From positions 92,507-156,506 of the forward strand of contig NZ_VCPE01000015.1 of the NCBI RefSeq assembly GCF_005938105.1: 64,000 nucleotides of DNA. Direction: 5' to 3'. The notes under the pieces are model-generated. The model saw only the letters and a list, made by a program, of their open reading frames with translations, was not told the DNA's origin and ran no database searches. The translations under genes were made by a program, and so were the position numbers. Positions 44,359 to 53,829 of the stretch are shown piece by piece. The first letter of the stretch is position 1; every line of letters begins with the position of its first letter. This DNA is from Brucella haematophila. GTDB lineage: Bacteria; Pseudomonadota; Alphaproteobacteria; Rhizobiales; Rhizobiaceae.

Positions 44359-45249
44359 TTATGGACTTTGCTTGTAACGCATCTGCCCGAACGCTTGATT
44401 ATCGATATCTGGTATGAACGCTGGGCCAACGACGCGAACCTCGCGGATTGGAGCTGACCGATATTGTTCGGGAACAACTTCTGCGACCATAGTTGCCACT
44501 TTCGCCGGCCCCGTGTCTGGCAACGAAGTTGTCGAACCTGCAATCCGTCGCGGTTGCTTTTTGACAGTCATGAGTGAGGCGACTTTCGCAACATAACCAT
44601 TCCAGTTGCAGCGTTTGAATTCTCCATCACCGTGATAATCGTAAGCCGTTGTGAGATCGGCATAGGTTTGACCCGTCTGGACCGAAACCATTTCAGCGGA
44701 TTCTTCGTTCTGGTCGTTAACATAGACTGCCATATCGTTCGTATCGCAGATCATTCTGCACTGAATAAGCGCGGCATCTGTGCCGCCTTTCTGGCCGAAC
44801 TGCGAATTGGGCGTCGGAAAGTAATAACCGTCCGAAAGACGCACGCAATATTGCAGTCCATTTTTGAATCCGGGGACTTTCTTTGGCCTGTCTATAGCTG
44901 GCCCCGTGCGGGCGAGTGTTGCGGAGTTCAACATGTTGACTGCTTTTGGACGCTGTACTGCAGATGCAAGGGCCTTGCATTCCCGATCAGCGGAAGATGC
45001 GAGGCTCAGCTCCTGCTGGACTTCACTAATTTTCATGCCAACGTCACGACAGGCATTGAAAAAACCGCCATCAGATTTACCGGGTTTACAACCCCGACCA
45101 CGCTCAATGGCTCGAAGCGCCGAAAGTTGTCGTTGCAGCATCTTAATTGCGGGATTATTTGCAGATGCACTTCCGCAGGTAGCTGCGAAAGTATCATTTG
45201 GTGTTAACCCAATCACGAGAAGGGCAAATAGGGCGGTCACCTTGTTCAT
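44359..45249 (-). CDS. Secreted DUF2865-family protein
   Basis: 296 residues with a signal peptide (MNKVTALFALLVIGLTPNDT, then FAA). The domain with QYCVRLSDGYYFPTPNSQFG followed by IQCRMICDTNDMAVYVNDQN is typical of DUF2865, a Rhizobiales periplasmic/surface family with conserved cysteines and unknown function. The N-terminal part has a helical region (MLQRQLSALRAIERGRGCKP). It lies between the lipoprotein gene and a small HTH gene, all on the minus strand. Confidence 0.82.
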   Translation of the reverse strand: MNKVTALFALLVIGLTPNDTFAATCGSASANNPAIKMLQRQLSALRAIERGRGCKPGKSDGGFFNACRDVGMKISEVQQELSLASSADRECKALASAVQRPKAVNMLNSATLARTGPAIDRPKKVPGFKNGLQYCVRLSDGYYFPTPNSQFGQKGGTDAALIQCRMICDTNDMAVYVNDQNEESAEMVSVQTGQTYADLTTAYDYHGDGEFKRCNWNGYVAKVASLMTVKKQPRRIAGSTTSLPDTGPAKVATMVAEVVPEQYRSAPIREVRVVGPAFIPDIDNQAFGQMRYKQSP

Positions 45250-45269
45250 AGTACCCGTCCCCCGACGTT

Positions 45270-45530
45270 CTATCCAGCTTGCTTCATGAAATCGTGTTCA
45301 CTGCCTTGATGATCGTTATCATTGTGCCTTTGTAAAAATGGAGCGGGTTGGGTTCCCGCCATCAGCGCGGTCAGAGCCAATTGCAAATAGAGAGGTGCCC
45401 CTCGACGGTCGATCGCTTTTAACGCGGCCCTGGAAAGCCCCAACGTATGAGCAAGCTCGCATTCCGATTTGTTCAATACTGCGCAAACCTTCGCCAAACG
45501 GAATTTGACCGCCTGCCCTCGCTTCGCCAT
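45270..45530 (-). CDS. Small Cro/C1-like helix-turn-helix protein
   Basis: 86 residues from the ATG at 45530. The segment LNKSECELAHTLGLSRAALK then AIDRRGAPLYLQLALTALMA is a compact lambda-repressor-like HTH. It may regulate the secreted-protein genes downstream, whose first start lies 21 bases after its stop. The longer frame up to 45761 has no credible N-terminus. The ribosome-binding site is modest (GAGGAG at a long spacing). Confidence 0.6.
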   Translation of the reverse strand: MAKRGQAVKFRLAKVCAVLNKSECELAHTLGLSRAALKAIDRRGAPLYLQLALTALMAGTQPAPFLQRHNDNDHQGSEHDFMKQAG

Positions 45531-46164
45531 TACCCGCTGCTCCTCGATAGTCTGTTGTGAGTTATGATTGCCCTTACAGGGTCGCAGGGCCTGACAGGCC
45601 GGAAGCTTTTGAAGGATCAGCCGAGCGCGATCGGAAACGGCCCTCCCGAAAGAGTGCTGTCGATGAACTGCGAGACGCGTAATTCCATCCGAATACCCCC
45701 AGCATGCATCAAGTCGCCAACAGCGATCGCCGAAAATCCGGTGCCTTCGATCATTGGGCACAAGATCGGCATTGCAAATGCCCCCTCAAGCGAGATTGAC
45801 GATCATGTATTTTCTGTTCGCTAAACTATTTATATATTCAATAAATATGATTACATTAAATATTGCTCTATGAATGAATTCGGATTATCAGGAAATAACT
45901 TTATTTCTCCCAATTCTGCTAAAAAGAGACCAGGTTTAAAAGCACGCCGCTATCCAACGATGCGGAGCTGATGTTCTACGCTTGATGGGTCTTGAACATC
46001 TGGCGTAAACCACCAGCACATTGGCATTTTTAGATGCGATAATGGAAAACTAAGAATTTGAGATTCGAATTATATATTCAAAATGCCGATTGAGAATTAT
46101 CTGTGCCGTTTATTATATTATGCTAAAATATAATTTCTAAAAGCCATAGCGACAACCACCGCGT
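45531..46164. other. AT-rich intergenic region
   Basis: About 630 bp without a supported gene. It should contain the promoter for the minus-strand group 45530-43914. No repeat or operator was recognised. Confidence 0.4.
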
Positions 46165-46196
46165 AAATGAGGGACATAGTCTTGCCCCTCATTTAT
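46165..46196 (-). terminator. Hairpin terminator after the DUF3011 gene
   Basis: TAAATGAGGG (46165-46174) pairs with CCCTCATTTA (46187-46196), 12-base loop, just after the minus-strand stop at 46208. Confidence 0.6.
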
Positions 46197-46207
46197 CGAC
46201 GTCAACC

Positions 46208-46825
46208 TTAATCTGGATTGTCGACCAGGCATCCGACGCCATGGCAACCGATATAGTTGCCATGGGTATCGTAGTTGGGCTCTCCGTTTTTATCGAACTG
46301 CGGCGTTGTATCTATATCCCCGGAGTCATCAGGTCGGTCGACTGTACACCCAATACCGTGACAGCCATTATAATCGTCGGAATCACGATGATTGCTGGTC
46401 GTGTGATGGTGCTTGTGCCCACTATCAGCAACCATTCCCTCAACGATCGCACCCAGAACAGCGCCCGCTACGACACCGCCTATATCATGACCGTGATGAT
46501 CATACTGGCGTGCACCTGGATCAAATCCATCGCCACGACCGTGGTGATAGCCACGCACATCTGCAAATACACCAGAACACCCCTGGGCAACCCAAATATA
46601 GCGGCTCTTCGGATTATATCCCCACGTGCGATTTAAGATGCACGCCGAACTCGAAGTCTGGTGAATGAGCTGAGGTTTGGACAGCGGCCCCGCGTAACAT
46701 TCATCATATTTGTAGTCTCTGGATCGACATTCAACAGTCGTTTGAGCTTGAGCGTCGACGATGACCGACGGCGCAATATTGGCGCCCACCAAAATGGCTG
46801 TAGCCATGGACAAGTATCTCAGCAT
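46208..46825 (-). CDS. Secreted DUF3011 protein with two GCHGxGC tail repeats
   Basis: 205 residues from the ATG at 46825 (GGAGGG upstream). A signal peptide ends near VDAQAQ. A DUF3011-like domain follows (TVECRSRDYKYDECYAGPLS, WGYNPKSRYIWVAQGCSGVF). Then come a His/Gly-rich stretch, a short hydrophobic segment GGVVAGAVLGAIVEGMVAD, and a C-terminal tail with two copies of a motif: YNGCHGIGCTVDRPD and YIGCHGVGCLVDNPD. Between them is DTTPQFDKNGEPNYDTHGN, also found in the lipoprotein at 43914. The cysteine pairs and acidic residues suggest a metal- or disulfide-stabilised tail. The function is unknown. Confidence 0.8.
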   Translation of the reverse strand: MLRYLSMATAILVGANIAPSVIVDAQAQTTVECRSRDYKYDECYAGPLSKPQLIHQTSSSACILNRTWGYNPKSRYIWVAQGCSGVFADVRGYHHGRGDGFDPGARQYDHHGHDIGGVVAGAVLGAIVEGMVADSGHKHHHTTSNHRDSDDYNGCHGIGCTVDRPDDSGDIDTTPQFDKNGEPNYDTHGNYIGCHGVGCLVDNPD

Positions 46826-47488
46826 TCTTCCCTCCGAATACAGTTCACTTTCGTATTGCACATGAACATCAGAAAATGCACGCTGGCGGCACGGCGGCCT
46901 ATCCATTTATACTTGTATTCCATCCAATTAGCTTTGTGTAAAATAAGCATATTTAATATTAATGCGATGCAAATTAGCTATATTTAATATAATGACGGGT
47001 AGTTGATAAATATCAACCAGTACCGTTGTATTGCGACAGAGATCGTGCGGGGGAGTTGGCTTTTGCGTTTACTAAGCAGGCGGTATCAGAATGTCTACGT
47101 TGACACTATCATGCAGGCCGCCTTGGCCGCACATAATCAAACACATCGGAACGATAGCTATAAGCAGACTTTTCGTGCGTATGCCCTTTGCGCTGCATCA
47201 CCTCGGACTGACCGAAGGAGCGCATCACCGCGCTAAGTAGAATGAAGTTCACGGAATTCATGTGTGCTTACTAAGATTGGTTCCGACTGTATATATCCGT
47301 TGGGAATTCCCCCGCAAGAAATTGATCGTTTTCAGAATTCTCAGCAGTTTTAGGCTAAAAAGCCAATACGTCCGACTTGCCCAATTCTAAGTATATTATA
47401 TTAATCTTCTTAATTGATTCTCGAAATGCTTCCTGCACAGGAAGCTGCGCGACAGAGGGGCCGTCGATTGCGTGTTGACCATGTGGAG
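46826..47488. other. Divergent intergenic region before the autotransporter
   Basis: About 660 bp, AT-rich near 46920-47000 and 47390-47410. It holds promoters for the minus-strand DUF3011 gene and the plus-strand autotransporter. Short open frames here (for example 47003-47236) have no support. Confidence 0.4.
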
Positions 47489-50400
47489 ATGTCTGTTGCC
47501 ATTCCAACCCTTCGCGCGCGGATCTGCAATGCGCGGAAGAAAGAGTTATTGAACTCTATTTGCTTCCATCCTGTGACCTTGGCCGCAGCGATGACGGTGC
47601 TGTTGCCCTCCGCGCAAGCCTTGGCGCAATGCGCACCATCGGCACCGGCGGCAGTTAGTATTTCTTCAGGCAGTTGCTCGGATCCCGCTTTCACCACGCG
47701 AGAAAGTACCGACGCTGCACCAGTAGTCGACGTTTCCGGCACGGGGAGTTATAGCGGCGCATCCGTCTATCTGACAGCAAGCGGCAGCGGTTATGGTGTC
47801 CGTGCGAGCGGTGGTGGGACGATCAGCGTGATCGGCTCCTCCTCGGACGCGGCTGAAGTCACCACCAATGGCACGGACGCCTATGGTCTCTACGCCGAGG
47901 ACGGCGGTGTCATTATAGGCAGCTACACGATTGTCACCGCGAGCGGCGTCGGTGCTTATGGCATCAGTGCAGTTGGGGCCGACAGCAGCATTACACTGAC
48001 CGACAGCGCCGTGTACACGGCACTCGACAACGCGCTCGGCGCATATGCCGCCAGCGGCGGCACAGTCACACTCACCCGCACCGACGTCATGACTGACGGT
48101 ATGGCTGCCACTGCCGTGTTTGCCGACGTCGGCGGAACGATCACTCTCAATGATTTGAATACGTATAGTTTCGGCGACAATGCTCCAGGTGGAGTGGCTT
48201 CAGGCGCCGGCAGCAATCTTATTCTTAACAATAGTTACTTGAACGGCTATGGAAGCGGTAGCGCCGTGCTGTTCGCAACCGGCGGCGGAACGATCACAAT
48301 GAGCGGCGGCGCCATCGCGTCAGGCGACTATTATGGCGGCACAATCAACGCCGATGCGCCGGGCATGCTTGCCCGCGGTGTTGATAGCAGCATCGTCGTC
48401 CGCGATGGTACCAGCAGCGCCACCTACGGCGCAAACAGCCAGGGCATATGGGCCGATGCCGGAGGCAGCATTGATTATGCTGGTTACGGTATTTTCACCT
48501 ACCAGCCCAATTCCACCGGCGCGGAAGCAAGTGGCGCAGACAGTACTGTCATTCTGACCAAAACCATAGTCCGGACGACCGGCCCTTCCAGCACAGGTCT
48601 GCTTGTCACCGATGCCGGTACGATCACCGTGACCGGAACTGAAGTCACCACAGGTTATATAGTGACCGGCGGCAACCCGCCTGCTCTGCAGTTTCCAGTG
48701 GTTGAGATAGGCCTCGAAAGCCATGGCGCAGATGTGATCGGTGTCGACAGCAAGCTGCAAGCTCAGGACACGAAAATCACGACTACTGGCGATGGAGCCA
48801 TCGGCGTTCGTGTCAGCCAGGGGGCTGCGGCCTCGATTACGGGTGGCACCATCAGGACAAAGGGCGGCGAAAGCGCCGCAGTTGGTGGCGCCGACGGCGT
48901 CCAGGCGACCGACGCTGGAAGCACCGTCAGCTTGTCTGGCACCAATATCACCACGGAAAACAATAATGCCATCGGCATACATGCGATGGCGGGCGGTTCG
49001 ATCACTGCTACTGATGTAAACGTTACCACTATGGGCAGCGCCGCCCATGGTCTTGCGGCGGTAAATGGCGGCACGGTCATCGCATCCGGCACGGCAGTCG
49101 CGGTTGACGGTGCCGGATCGGCGGCAATCGATCTTGCTGGAAGCGCACCGGGCACGGTGTCTTTCACCGGCGGAAGTCTGAGTGCCACCAATGCCGCGAT
49201 CATCCTCGCCGAGGGCGGCATTGGTACAGTCTCGATCAATGGCAACACGGCAATCAGCCCGGCTCTGGTCAACGGACAGCTCTTGCTTGCAAAGGTGACC
49301 GAGAATACGGTGGGTACGCCTAGCAACCTGACGCTCAATATTGACCGCATAGCTTCGCTTACCGGCGACATCGTCGTTGATCCTTCGACGCTCACCTATA
49401 ATCTCAGCAACAGCCAGTGGACCGGTCATCTTGTGCTGACCGGCCCGGGCAATACAGTCAGCGCCAGTCTAAACACATCGCAATGGACAGGCGACTTGCT
49501 GGTCGACGCAGGTAACAATGCGGACGTGTCACTGGCGCAAGACAGCCTTTGGACAGGATTAGCGCAGAACGCGACAGACATCACGATCGATGCCAGCAGT
49601 ATCTGGAACATCACTGGCGATTCCAATGCAACCGATATTGTTGCGAATGCGGGTCTGATCCAGTTCCTGCCGCGACCGGAAGCCTATAGCACTCTGACCG
49701 TTGGCAGCTACACCGGCAGCGCTGGCAGCCGTATCGGTTTCAACACCTATCTTGGTGCCGACGGCTCGCCGAGCAACCTGCTGGTGATCAATGGCGGCCA
49801 AGCCAGTGGCACGACATCAGTGCTCATCAACAATACCGGCGGTTCGGGAGCGCAGACCGTCGCCGATGGCATCATGCTGGTGCAGGTAACGAATGGCGGC
49901 ACCACCACGACCGATGCTTTCACGCTCGGCCAGCGTGTGGCTGCGGGCGCTTACGAATACCAGCTCTTCCGCGGCGGCAGCACCGATGCGAACGATTGGT
50001 TCCTCCGGTCCCATATTATCGACACATCGACAGGCCCTACGACGGAAGAACCGGATACTCCGATCTACCGTCCAGAAGTGGCGCTCTATGCGCCGATTCC
50101 TGCAATTGCGCGGCAAATGGGACTTACCACCTTGGGCACGCTGCATGAGCGCGTGGGCGAGGAGGAAAACCTGCGAGGCTTGCCGGAGTCACGGGCCTAT
50201 GTGAACGGTGCTTGGGGACGGGTGTTCGGTGAACACTTCAGCAACCGATGGGGCGGTTCCGTTGATGCCAGTGCGACAGGCGATCTGACAGGCTTCCAGA
50301 CGGGCCTCGACATCCTGCGGCGAACAACGGATAGCGGTCATCGAGATCATGCTGGCCTGTACTTCGCTTACTCCAACTACAATTCGAGTTCGGTGCGCGG

Positions 50401-51049
50401 CTTCGCGCAAGGAGTACAAGACTTGTCGGTGGGCGAGCTAACACTGAAAGGTCCATCGGTCGGCGCCTATTGGACTCATTTTGGTCCGACGGGCTGGTAT
50501 CTCGATGCGGTGGTACAGAGCAGCTGGTACGATGCAGATGCGACATCGCTTTACAACGCCGGTCTCTCCACAAAAGCGACTGGATATACGGCATCGCTGG
50601 AAGCGGGCTATCCGATCCGCTTTGGAGAGGAAGATCGCTGGCTGATAGAACCGCAGGCGCAACTCATCTATCAGGACGTTTCGGTGGACGGGGCCCATGA
50701 TCAATATTCGGATGTGAACTGGGATACAGGCAAAGCCTGGACCGGACGATTGGGAGCGCGGCTGCAATATACAAGGCGCGATGAGCGCGGAACATTGTGG
50801 CAGCCCTATGCGCGGTTCAATCTCTGGCATTCCTTCTCAGGCAATGACACCGTGTCCTTCGGGCCATCCTCACCGGCGATTGAGAACAGGTTCGGCGACA
50901 CAGCATTCGAGATCGGTGGTGGGATAACTGCGCGCCTGAAGGAAAAAGTGAGCCTATATGGTCAAGCCAGCTATCGCTGGTCGCCTGACAGCGGGCGTAG
51001 TCACCAAACAGCAACGGCTGGTACCTTCGGCGTCCGCTTCGATTGGTAA
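47489..51049 (+). CDS. Type V secretion autotransporter (beta-helix passenger, C-terminal barrel)
   Basis: About 1186 residues. A long signal region (MSVAIPTLRARICNARKKEL through LPSAQALAQ) is followed by a passenger of ~800 residues. The passenger is rich in Gly/Ser/Thr/Ala with repeated short strands such as GSGYGVRASGGGTISVIGSS, the pattern of pertactin-like parallel beta-helices. The autotransporter barrel starts near AYVNGAWGRVFGEHFSNRWG and ends with the aromatic residue in GVRFDW. It should be exported to the cell surface and may act as an adhesin. The start is uncertain: GGAG abuts this ATG, so a TTG near 47468 or the ATG at 47414 is possible. Confidence 0.87.
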   Translation: MSVAIPTLRARICNARKKELLNSICFHPVTLAAAMTVLLPSAQALAQCAPSAPAAVSISSGSCSDPAFTTRESTDAAPVVDVSGTGSYSGASVYLTASGSGYGVRASGGGTISVIGSSSDAAEVTTNGTDAYGLYAEDGGVIIGSYTIVTASGVGAYGISAVGADSSITLTDSAVYTALDNALGAYAASGGTVTLTRTDVMTDGMAATAVFADVGGTITLNDLNTYSFGDNAPGGVASGAGSNLILNNSYLNGYGSGSAVLFATGGGTITMSGGAIASGDYYGGTINADAPGMLARGVDSSIVVRDGTSSATYGANSQGIWADAGGSIDYAGYGIFTYQPNSTGAEASGADSTVILTKTIVRTTGPSSTGLLVTDAGTITVTGTEVTTGYIVTGGNPPALQFPVVEIGLESHGADVIGVDSKLQAQDTKITTTGDGAIGVRVSQGAAASITGGTIRTKGGESAAVGGADGVQATDAGSTVSLSGTNITTENNNAIGIHAMAGGSITATDVNVTTMGSAAHGLAAVNGGTVIASGTAVAVDGAGSAAIDLAGSAPGTVSFTGGSLSATNAAIILAEGGIGTVSINGNTAISPALVNGQLLLAKVTENTVGTPSNLTLNIDRIASLTGDIVVDPSTLTYNLSNSQWTGHLVLTGPGNTVSASLNTSQWTGDLLVDAGNNADVSLAQDSLWTGLAQNATDITIDASSIWNITGDSNATDIVANAGLIQFLPRPEAYSTLTVGSYTGSAGSRIGFNTYLGADGSPSNLLVINGGQASGTTSVLINNTGGSGAQTVADGIMLVQVTNGGTTTTDAFTLGQRVAAGAYEYQLFRGGSTDANDWFLRSHIIDTSTGPTTEEPDTPIYRPEVALYAPIPAIARQMGLTTLGTLHERVGEEENLRGLPESRAYVNGAWGRVFGEHFSNRWGGSVDASATGDLTGFQTGLDILRRTTDSGHRDHAGLYFAYSNYNSSSVRGFAQGVQDLSVGELTLKGPSVGAYWTHFGPTGWYLDAVVQSSWYDADATSLYNAGLSTKATGYTASLEAGYPIRFGEEDRWLIEPQAQLIYQDVSVDGAHDQYSDVNWDTGKAWTGRLGARLQYTRRDERGTLWQPYARFNLWHSFSGNDTVSFGPSSPAIENRFGDTAFEIGGGITARLKEKVSLYGQASYRWSPDSGRSHQTATAGTFGVRFDW

Positions 51050-51518
51050 TCGGCGCTTGATGCTATGAACCAATCCAAAACGCAGGCCAGGCTGACGGTC
51101 AAAATATGGTTAGCCTAGAATACGCTTATCGCCCGAACAAAAGCAAGATTGGTAGAGCCTTCGGCCAAACCATTTCCTGGAGCGAGATTTGGGTCATCGC
51201 GGAATCCGATGCTGCTCCCTGTTGGTGCTGTTCCTTGCACTCGAAAAAGACAACATCACCTTCATCGATTTTTTCAATCGGACCACCTCAGCGTTGCGCG
51301 CGGTTCCTGCCGGAGGTGATGGTAATAACCTGACCCGACATAGGTATGCCACGCGGTACGCCCCTGGCTGAAATTGAGGATGCCAACCGGCCATACACGA
51401 AGGCTAGTTGTGCAGGAACAGCGGCTGCATACAGACCGTTACGGTAGATACTCGTGACTTTCGTCCTTATCTGTGGATCGATAAGTACCTACATGTGACA
51501 AAAATATGCACTTTTGCA
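51050..51518. other. Intergenic region after the autotransporter
   Basis: About 470 bp. Open frames on either strand lack known features. No convincing terminator was found directly after the stop. Confidence 0.4.
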
Positions 51519-51575
51519 TTAACCTGAGCGCGGACGGAATTCGTTCTTTGACAAAACTCCTATGTGGCGTTCCAG
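51519..51575 (+). repeat. 57-bp inverted repeat, left copy
   Basis: Begins TTAACCTGAGCGCGGACGG. It is the reverse complement of 52146-52202 at 51 of 57 positions. An IS6-type end (GGCACCGTTATC) follows immediately at 51576. Confidence 0.8.
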
Positions 51576-51624
51576 GGCACCGTTATCTTAACTTTACTGT
51601 AAATGTTGGTTGCGATAACTGGGC

Positions 51625-52161
51625 ATGATCAGATCTGGCACCTCGCTTTATCATCGCCATCGTTATCCCGCAGAGATTATCGCCGAAGCAGTGCGGCTGT
51701 ATTTCGGCCTTCCCCTCAGCTTTCGCATGGTGGAAGACATGCAGGCCTATCGCGGGATCATCTTCAGCTATAAGACGGTGCGTGAATGGGCAGAGAAATT
51801 CGGGCGCGCCTATGCCAACAGTATCCGTCGCCGCACACCGCACCTGGGCAACAAGTCACATTTGGATGAATGCGTGATCTCGATCAAGAGTTAGCATTAT
51901 ATTCTCTCGCGAGCGGTTGATCAGAATGGGTTTGTGCTGGATGTTCTTGTCCAGAAACGCCGCAATACAAGGGCCGCCAAGCGCTTCATGCGCAAGCTTC
52001 TATCTGGGCAAGGCTGCTCACCGCGTGTCATGGTCACCGACAGGCTTGGCTCTTATGATGCGGCCAACGGAGAAATCGGCCTGACGGACTGCGGTCATCG
52101 TCAGTTACGACAAGCCGTCACAAGCATGTGGCGGGAAATCGCGCACTTGAACGCTGCATAG
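51625..52161 (+). pseudogene. IS6-family transposase, nonsense mutation and lost C-terminus
   Basis: The frame starts MIRSGTSLYHRHRYPAEIIA and carries the IS6/IS26-type signature MVEDMQAYRGIIFSYKTVRE. It stops at 51892-51894 after ISIKS, where functional relatives have a GK-containing turn. The same frame then continues HYILSRAVDQNGFVLDVLVQ and KRFMRKLLSGQGCSPRVMVT, so a single stop splits it. After SYDAANGEIGL the family similarity ends and the reading runs into the right copy of the 57-bp repeat. The catalytic C-terminus is lost, so this is a non-autonomous relic. Confidence 0.85.
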
Positions 52162-52202
52162 GAGTTTCGTTAAAGAACGAATTCCGTCCCCGCTCAGGTT
52201 AA
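52146..52202 (-). repeat. 57-bp inverted repeat, right copy
   Basis: Read on the minus strand it begins TTAACCTGAGCGGGGACGG, differing from the left copy at 6 of 57 positions. On its outer side it abuts the truncation point of a second IS6 transposase, with GGGCGCTGTTACG between them. Confidence 0.8.
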
Positions 52203-52214
52203 CGTAACAGCGCC

Positions 52215-52542
52215 CATCAAGAACGTAGCCATTGGCGTCAACGGCGCGCCACAGCCAATATTTCTTTCCCTTGATCGTCACCACCATTTCATCAAGCTGC
52301 CATTTCTCGGCAAAGTGACCTCGCGAGCGCTGACGGAGTTGGTGGGCGAATTTAAGGTCAAACTTTTCAGCCCATTCCGAGACAGTCTGGAATGAAACCT
52401 CAATACCGCGCTCGGCACGCAGATCCTCGATGTCGCGAAAGCTGAGCGGGAACCGGCAATTGAGCCAGACCGCATGGGCGATAATCTCGGCAGGAAAGCG
52501 GTGACGTCGAAAATGGGCAGGTTGGGCTTCGGTCATAGCCAT
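52215..52542 (-). pseudogene. IS6-family transposase, N-terminal fragment
   Basis: Starts MAMTEAQPAHFRRHRFPAEI and carries DIEDLRAERGIEVSFQTVSE and MVVTIKGKKYWLWRAVDANG. After GYVLD it runs into non-transposase sequence near 52215. It is truncated by or joined to the structure bounded by the 57-bp repeats. The DDE aspartate after WRAVD is kept, but the remaining catalytic residues are gone. Confidence 0.85.
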
Positions 52543-52736
52543 CGAATATCAAATCGATCCAGACTATTCCGTTAACCCGCCGCTACCGCCGCAACTTCCC
52601 TTTCACCGACCAACGCGGTTTTCGCGACAGCAACCGCCTCACCGGTTGCAGCCGCAATTGCTACATTAACGGCGAGCCGTGCCGCTATTTCGCCTGCGGC
52701 TTTGTAATCGCCAGCGTGTTGAATTCCGCCTTTATC

Positions 52737-52846
52737 TGAACCACTTTTCCATTTCGCTCGTGTCCTGCAATAAGACAGAAAAAATGTGTATTCCCATTCA
52801 CTTAAATTCGAGAAGCTGGATCCGGGACAAATGGAAAAGTGGTTCA
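52737..52846. repeat. 17-bp inverted repeat with short spacer
   Basis: TGAACCACTTTTCCATT (52737-52753) and AATGGAAAAGTGGTTCA (52830-52846) are exact complements, 76 bases apart. It resembles the dispersed palindromes common in Rhizobiales genomes. Short open frames here are not considered genes. Confidence 0.6.
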
Positions 52847-52918
52847 ATTCGTGTCGCAAATCAACACCTTTACGCTTCTCGTTGAGGCGCTTCGGTATAG
52901 AAAAAAATGAGACAGCTG

Positions 52919-52942
52919 ACGAATTTGATTGCCAATCAAAAA
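52919..52942 (+). repeat. 24-bp direct repeat, copy 1
   Basis: Shares ACGAATTTGATTGCCA with 60927-60950; 22 of 24 bases match. A weaker third copy lies near 62467. Together they bracket the sugar-acid gene block and the nucleotidyltransferase gene. Confidence 0.5.
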
Positions 52943-52987
52943 TCGCTTGGCATGAACTTATAGTAGAGAATTCAAACGCTTGATCAT

Positions 52988-53683
52988 TTAGTCGTTAGGT
53001 AGGAACTGTAATCCTGAAGCTAGATGTCGGTTCATGTGATAGACAAAATCTATCGCTTCACCAGACCGGAGCGCCTCGAGAATCCGATCATGTTCTTCGG
53101 CCGCCTCTTTCAATGCTCCGCGCTGAGACTTGCCCAACTCCATCAGCCTGAGAACAACTGGTTTGAGCATGCCATATATTTCGGACAATGTATGATTTCC
53201 GGCCGCATCCACCATGATCTGATGGAATCGGAAATCATATTCAGATGCCGATGCCGCGTCGCTAGCGTCGGCCATCGTGCGATTTGCGCTATCCATTAAC
53301 TGGAGATCAGCTTCGCTCATTTTGCCGACAAGCAAGCCTGCCAGGTTCATCTCGGTCAGCCTTCGAAATCCCTGTATATCGGTGAACATGTCGGTAGATA
53401 TTTCAAGAGAAACCGAAAAGAAGTCGTGCATGGCGGCACGCCGACGGTCCGTAATGACAATACCAGCCTTTTGTCGAGACTCTATAATTCCATAAGTTTT
53501 AAGAGTCCGAACCGCTTCACGAATGGTATTTCGTCCGGTATCGAACATCGATGCTAGCTCGTTCTCTGTAGGAAGAACGTCGCCTACCGTTAAACCCTTT
53601 TCTCGAATTAAAGAACGAATTTGGTCGATCGCCTGATCAACCGCAGACTGCTTGTCCGCCTTCATAGGATCAATTTCAACCAT
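52988..53683 (-). CDS. GntR/FadR-family transcriptional regulator (FCD effector domain)
   Basis: 231 residues from the ATG at 53683 (AAAGGG upstream). N-terminal winged helix: VLPTENELASMFDTGRNTIR then EAVRTLKTYGIIESRQKAG. C-terminal all-helical FCD domain with metal-binding His: FHQIMVDAAGNHTLSEIYG and HMNRHL. It is likely to regulate the neighbouring sugar-acid genes; two similar 16-bp sites in the divergent promoter at 58885-58984 are candidate targets. Confidence 0.9.
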   Translation of the reverse strand: MVEIDPMKADKQSAVDQAIDQIRSLIREKGLTVGDVLPTENELASMFDTGRNTIREAVRTLKTYGIIESRQKAGIVITDRRRAAMHDFFSVSLEISTDMFTDIQGFRRLTEMNLAGLLVGKMSEADLQLMDSANRTMADASDAASASEYDFRFHQIMVDAAGNHTLSEIYGMLKPVVLRLMELGKSQRGALKEAAEEHDRILEALRSGEAIDFVYHMNRHLASGLQFLPND

Positions 53684-53783
53684 CGCGTTCCCTTTCCAAC
53701 CCGTCGTCAAGATTATCTATAGATGTCAGCTTCTGGAGGCCAGCCTGATCAGTTAATGATCTAAAATCTTGTTGGAAATCGAA

Positions 53784-53804
53784 AGAGTGGCCACAGGCCA
53801 CTCT
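53784..53804. terminator. Hairpin terminator between MFS and GntR genes
   Basis: AGAGTGGCC (53784-53792) pairs with GGCCACTCT (53796-53804) around ACA, 26 bases after the MFS stop. Confidence 0.65.
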
Positions 53805-53829
53805 CTTCGCACTATCTATAAAGTTATGT

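Noticed and set aside
52572-52859. 95-codon frame ending in an Ala-rich tail (GEIAARLAVNVAIAAATGEA)
   Set aside because: It spans the 17-bp inverted repeat and part of an IS junction; it may be a fragment of something but no family was recognised.
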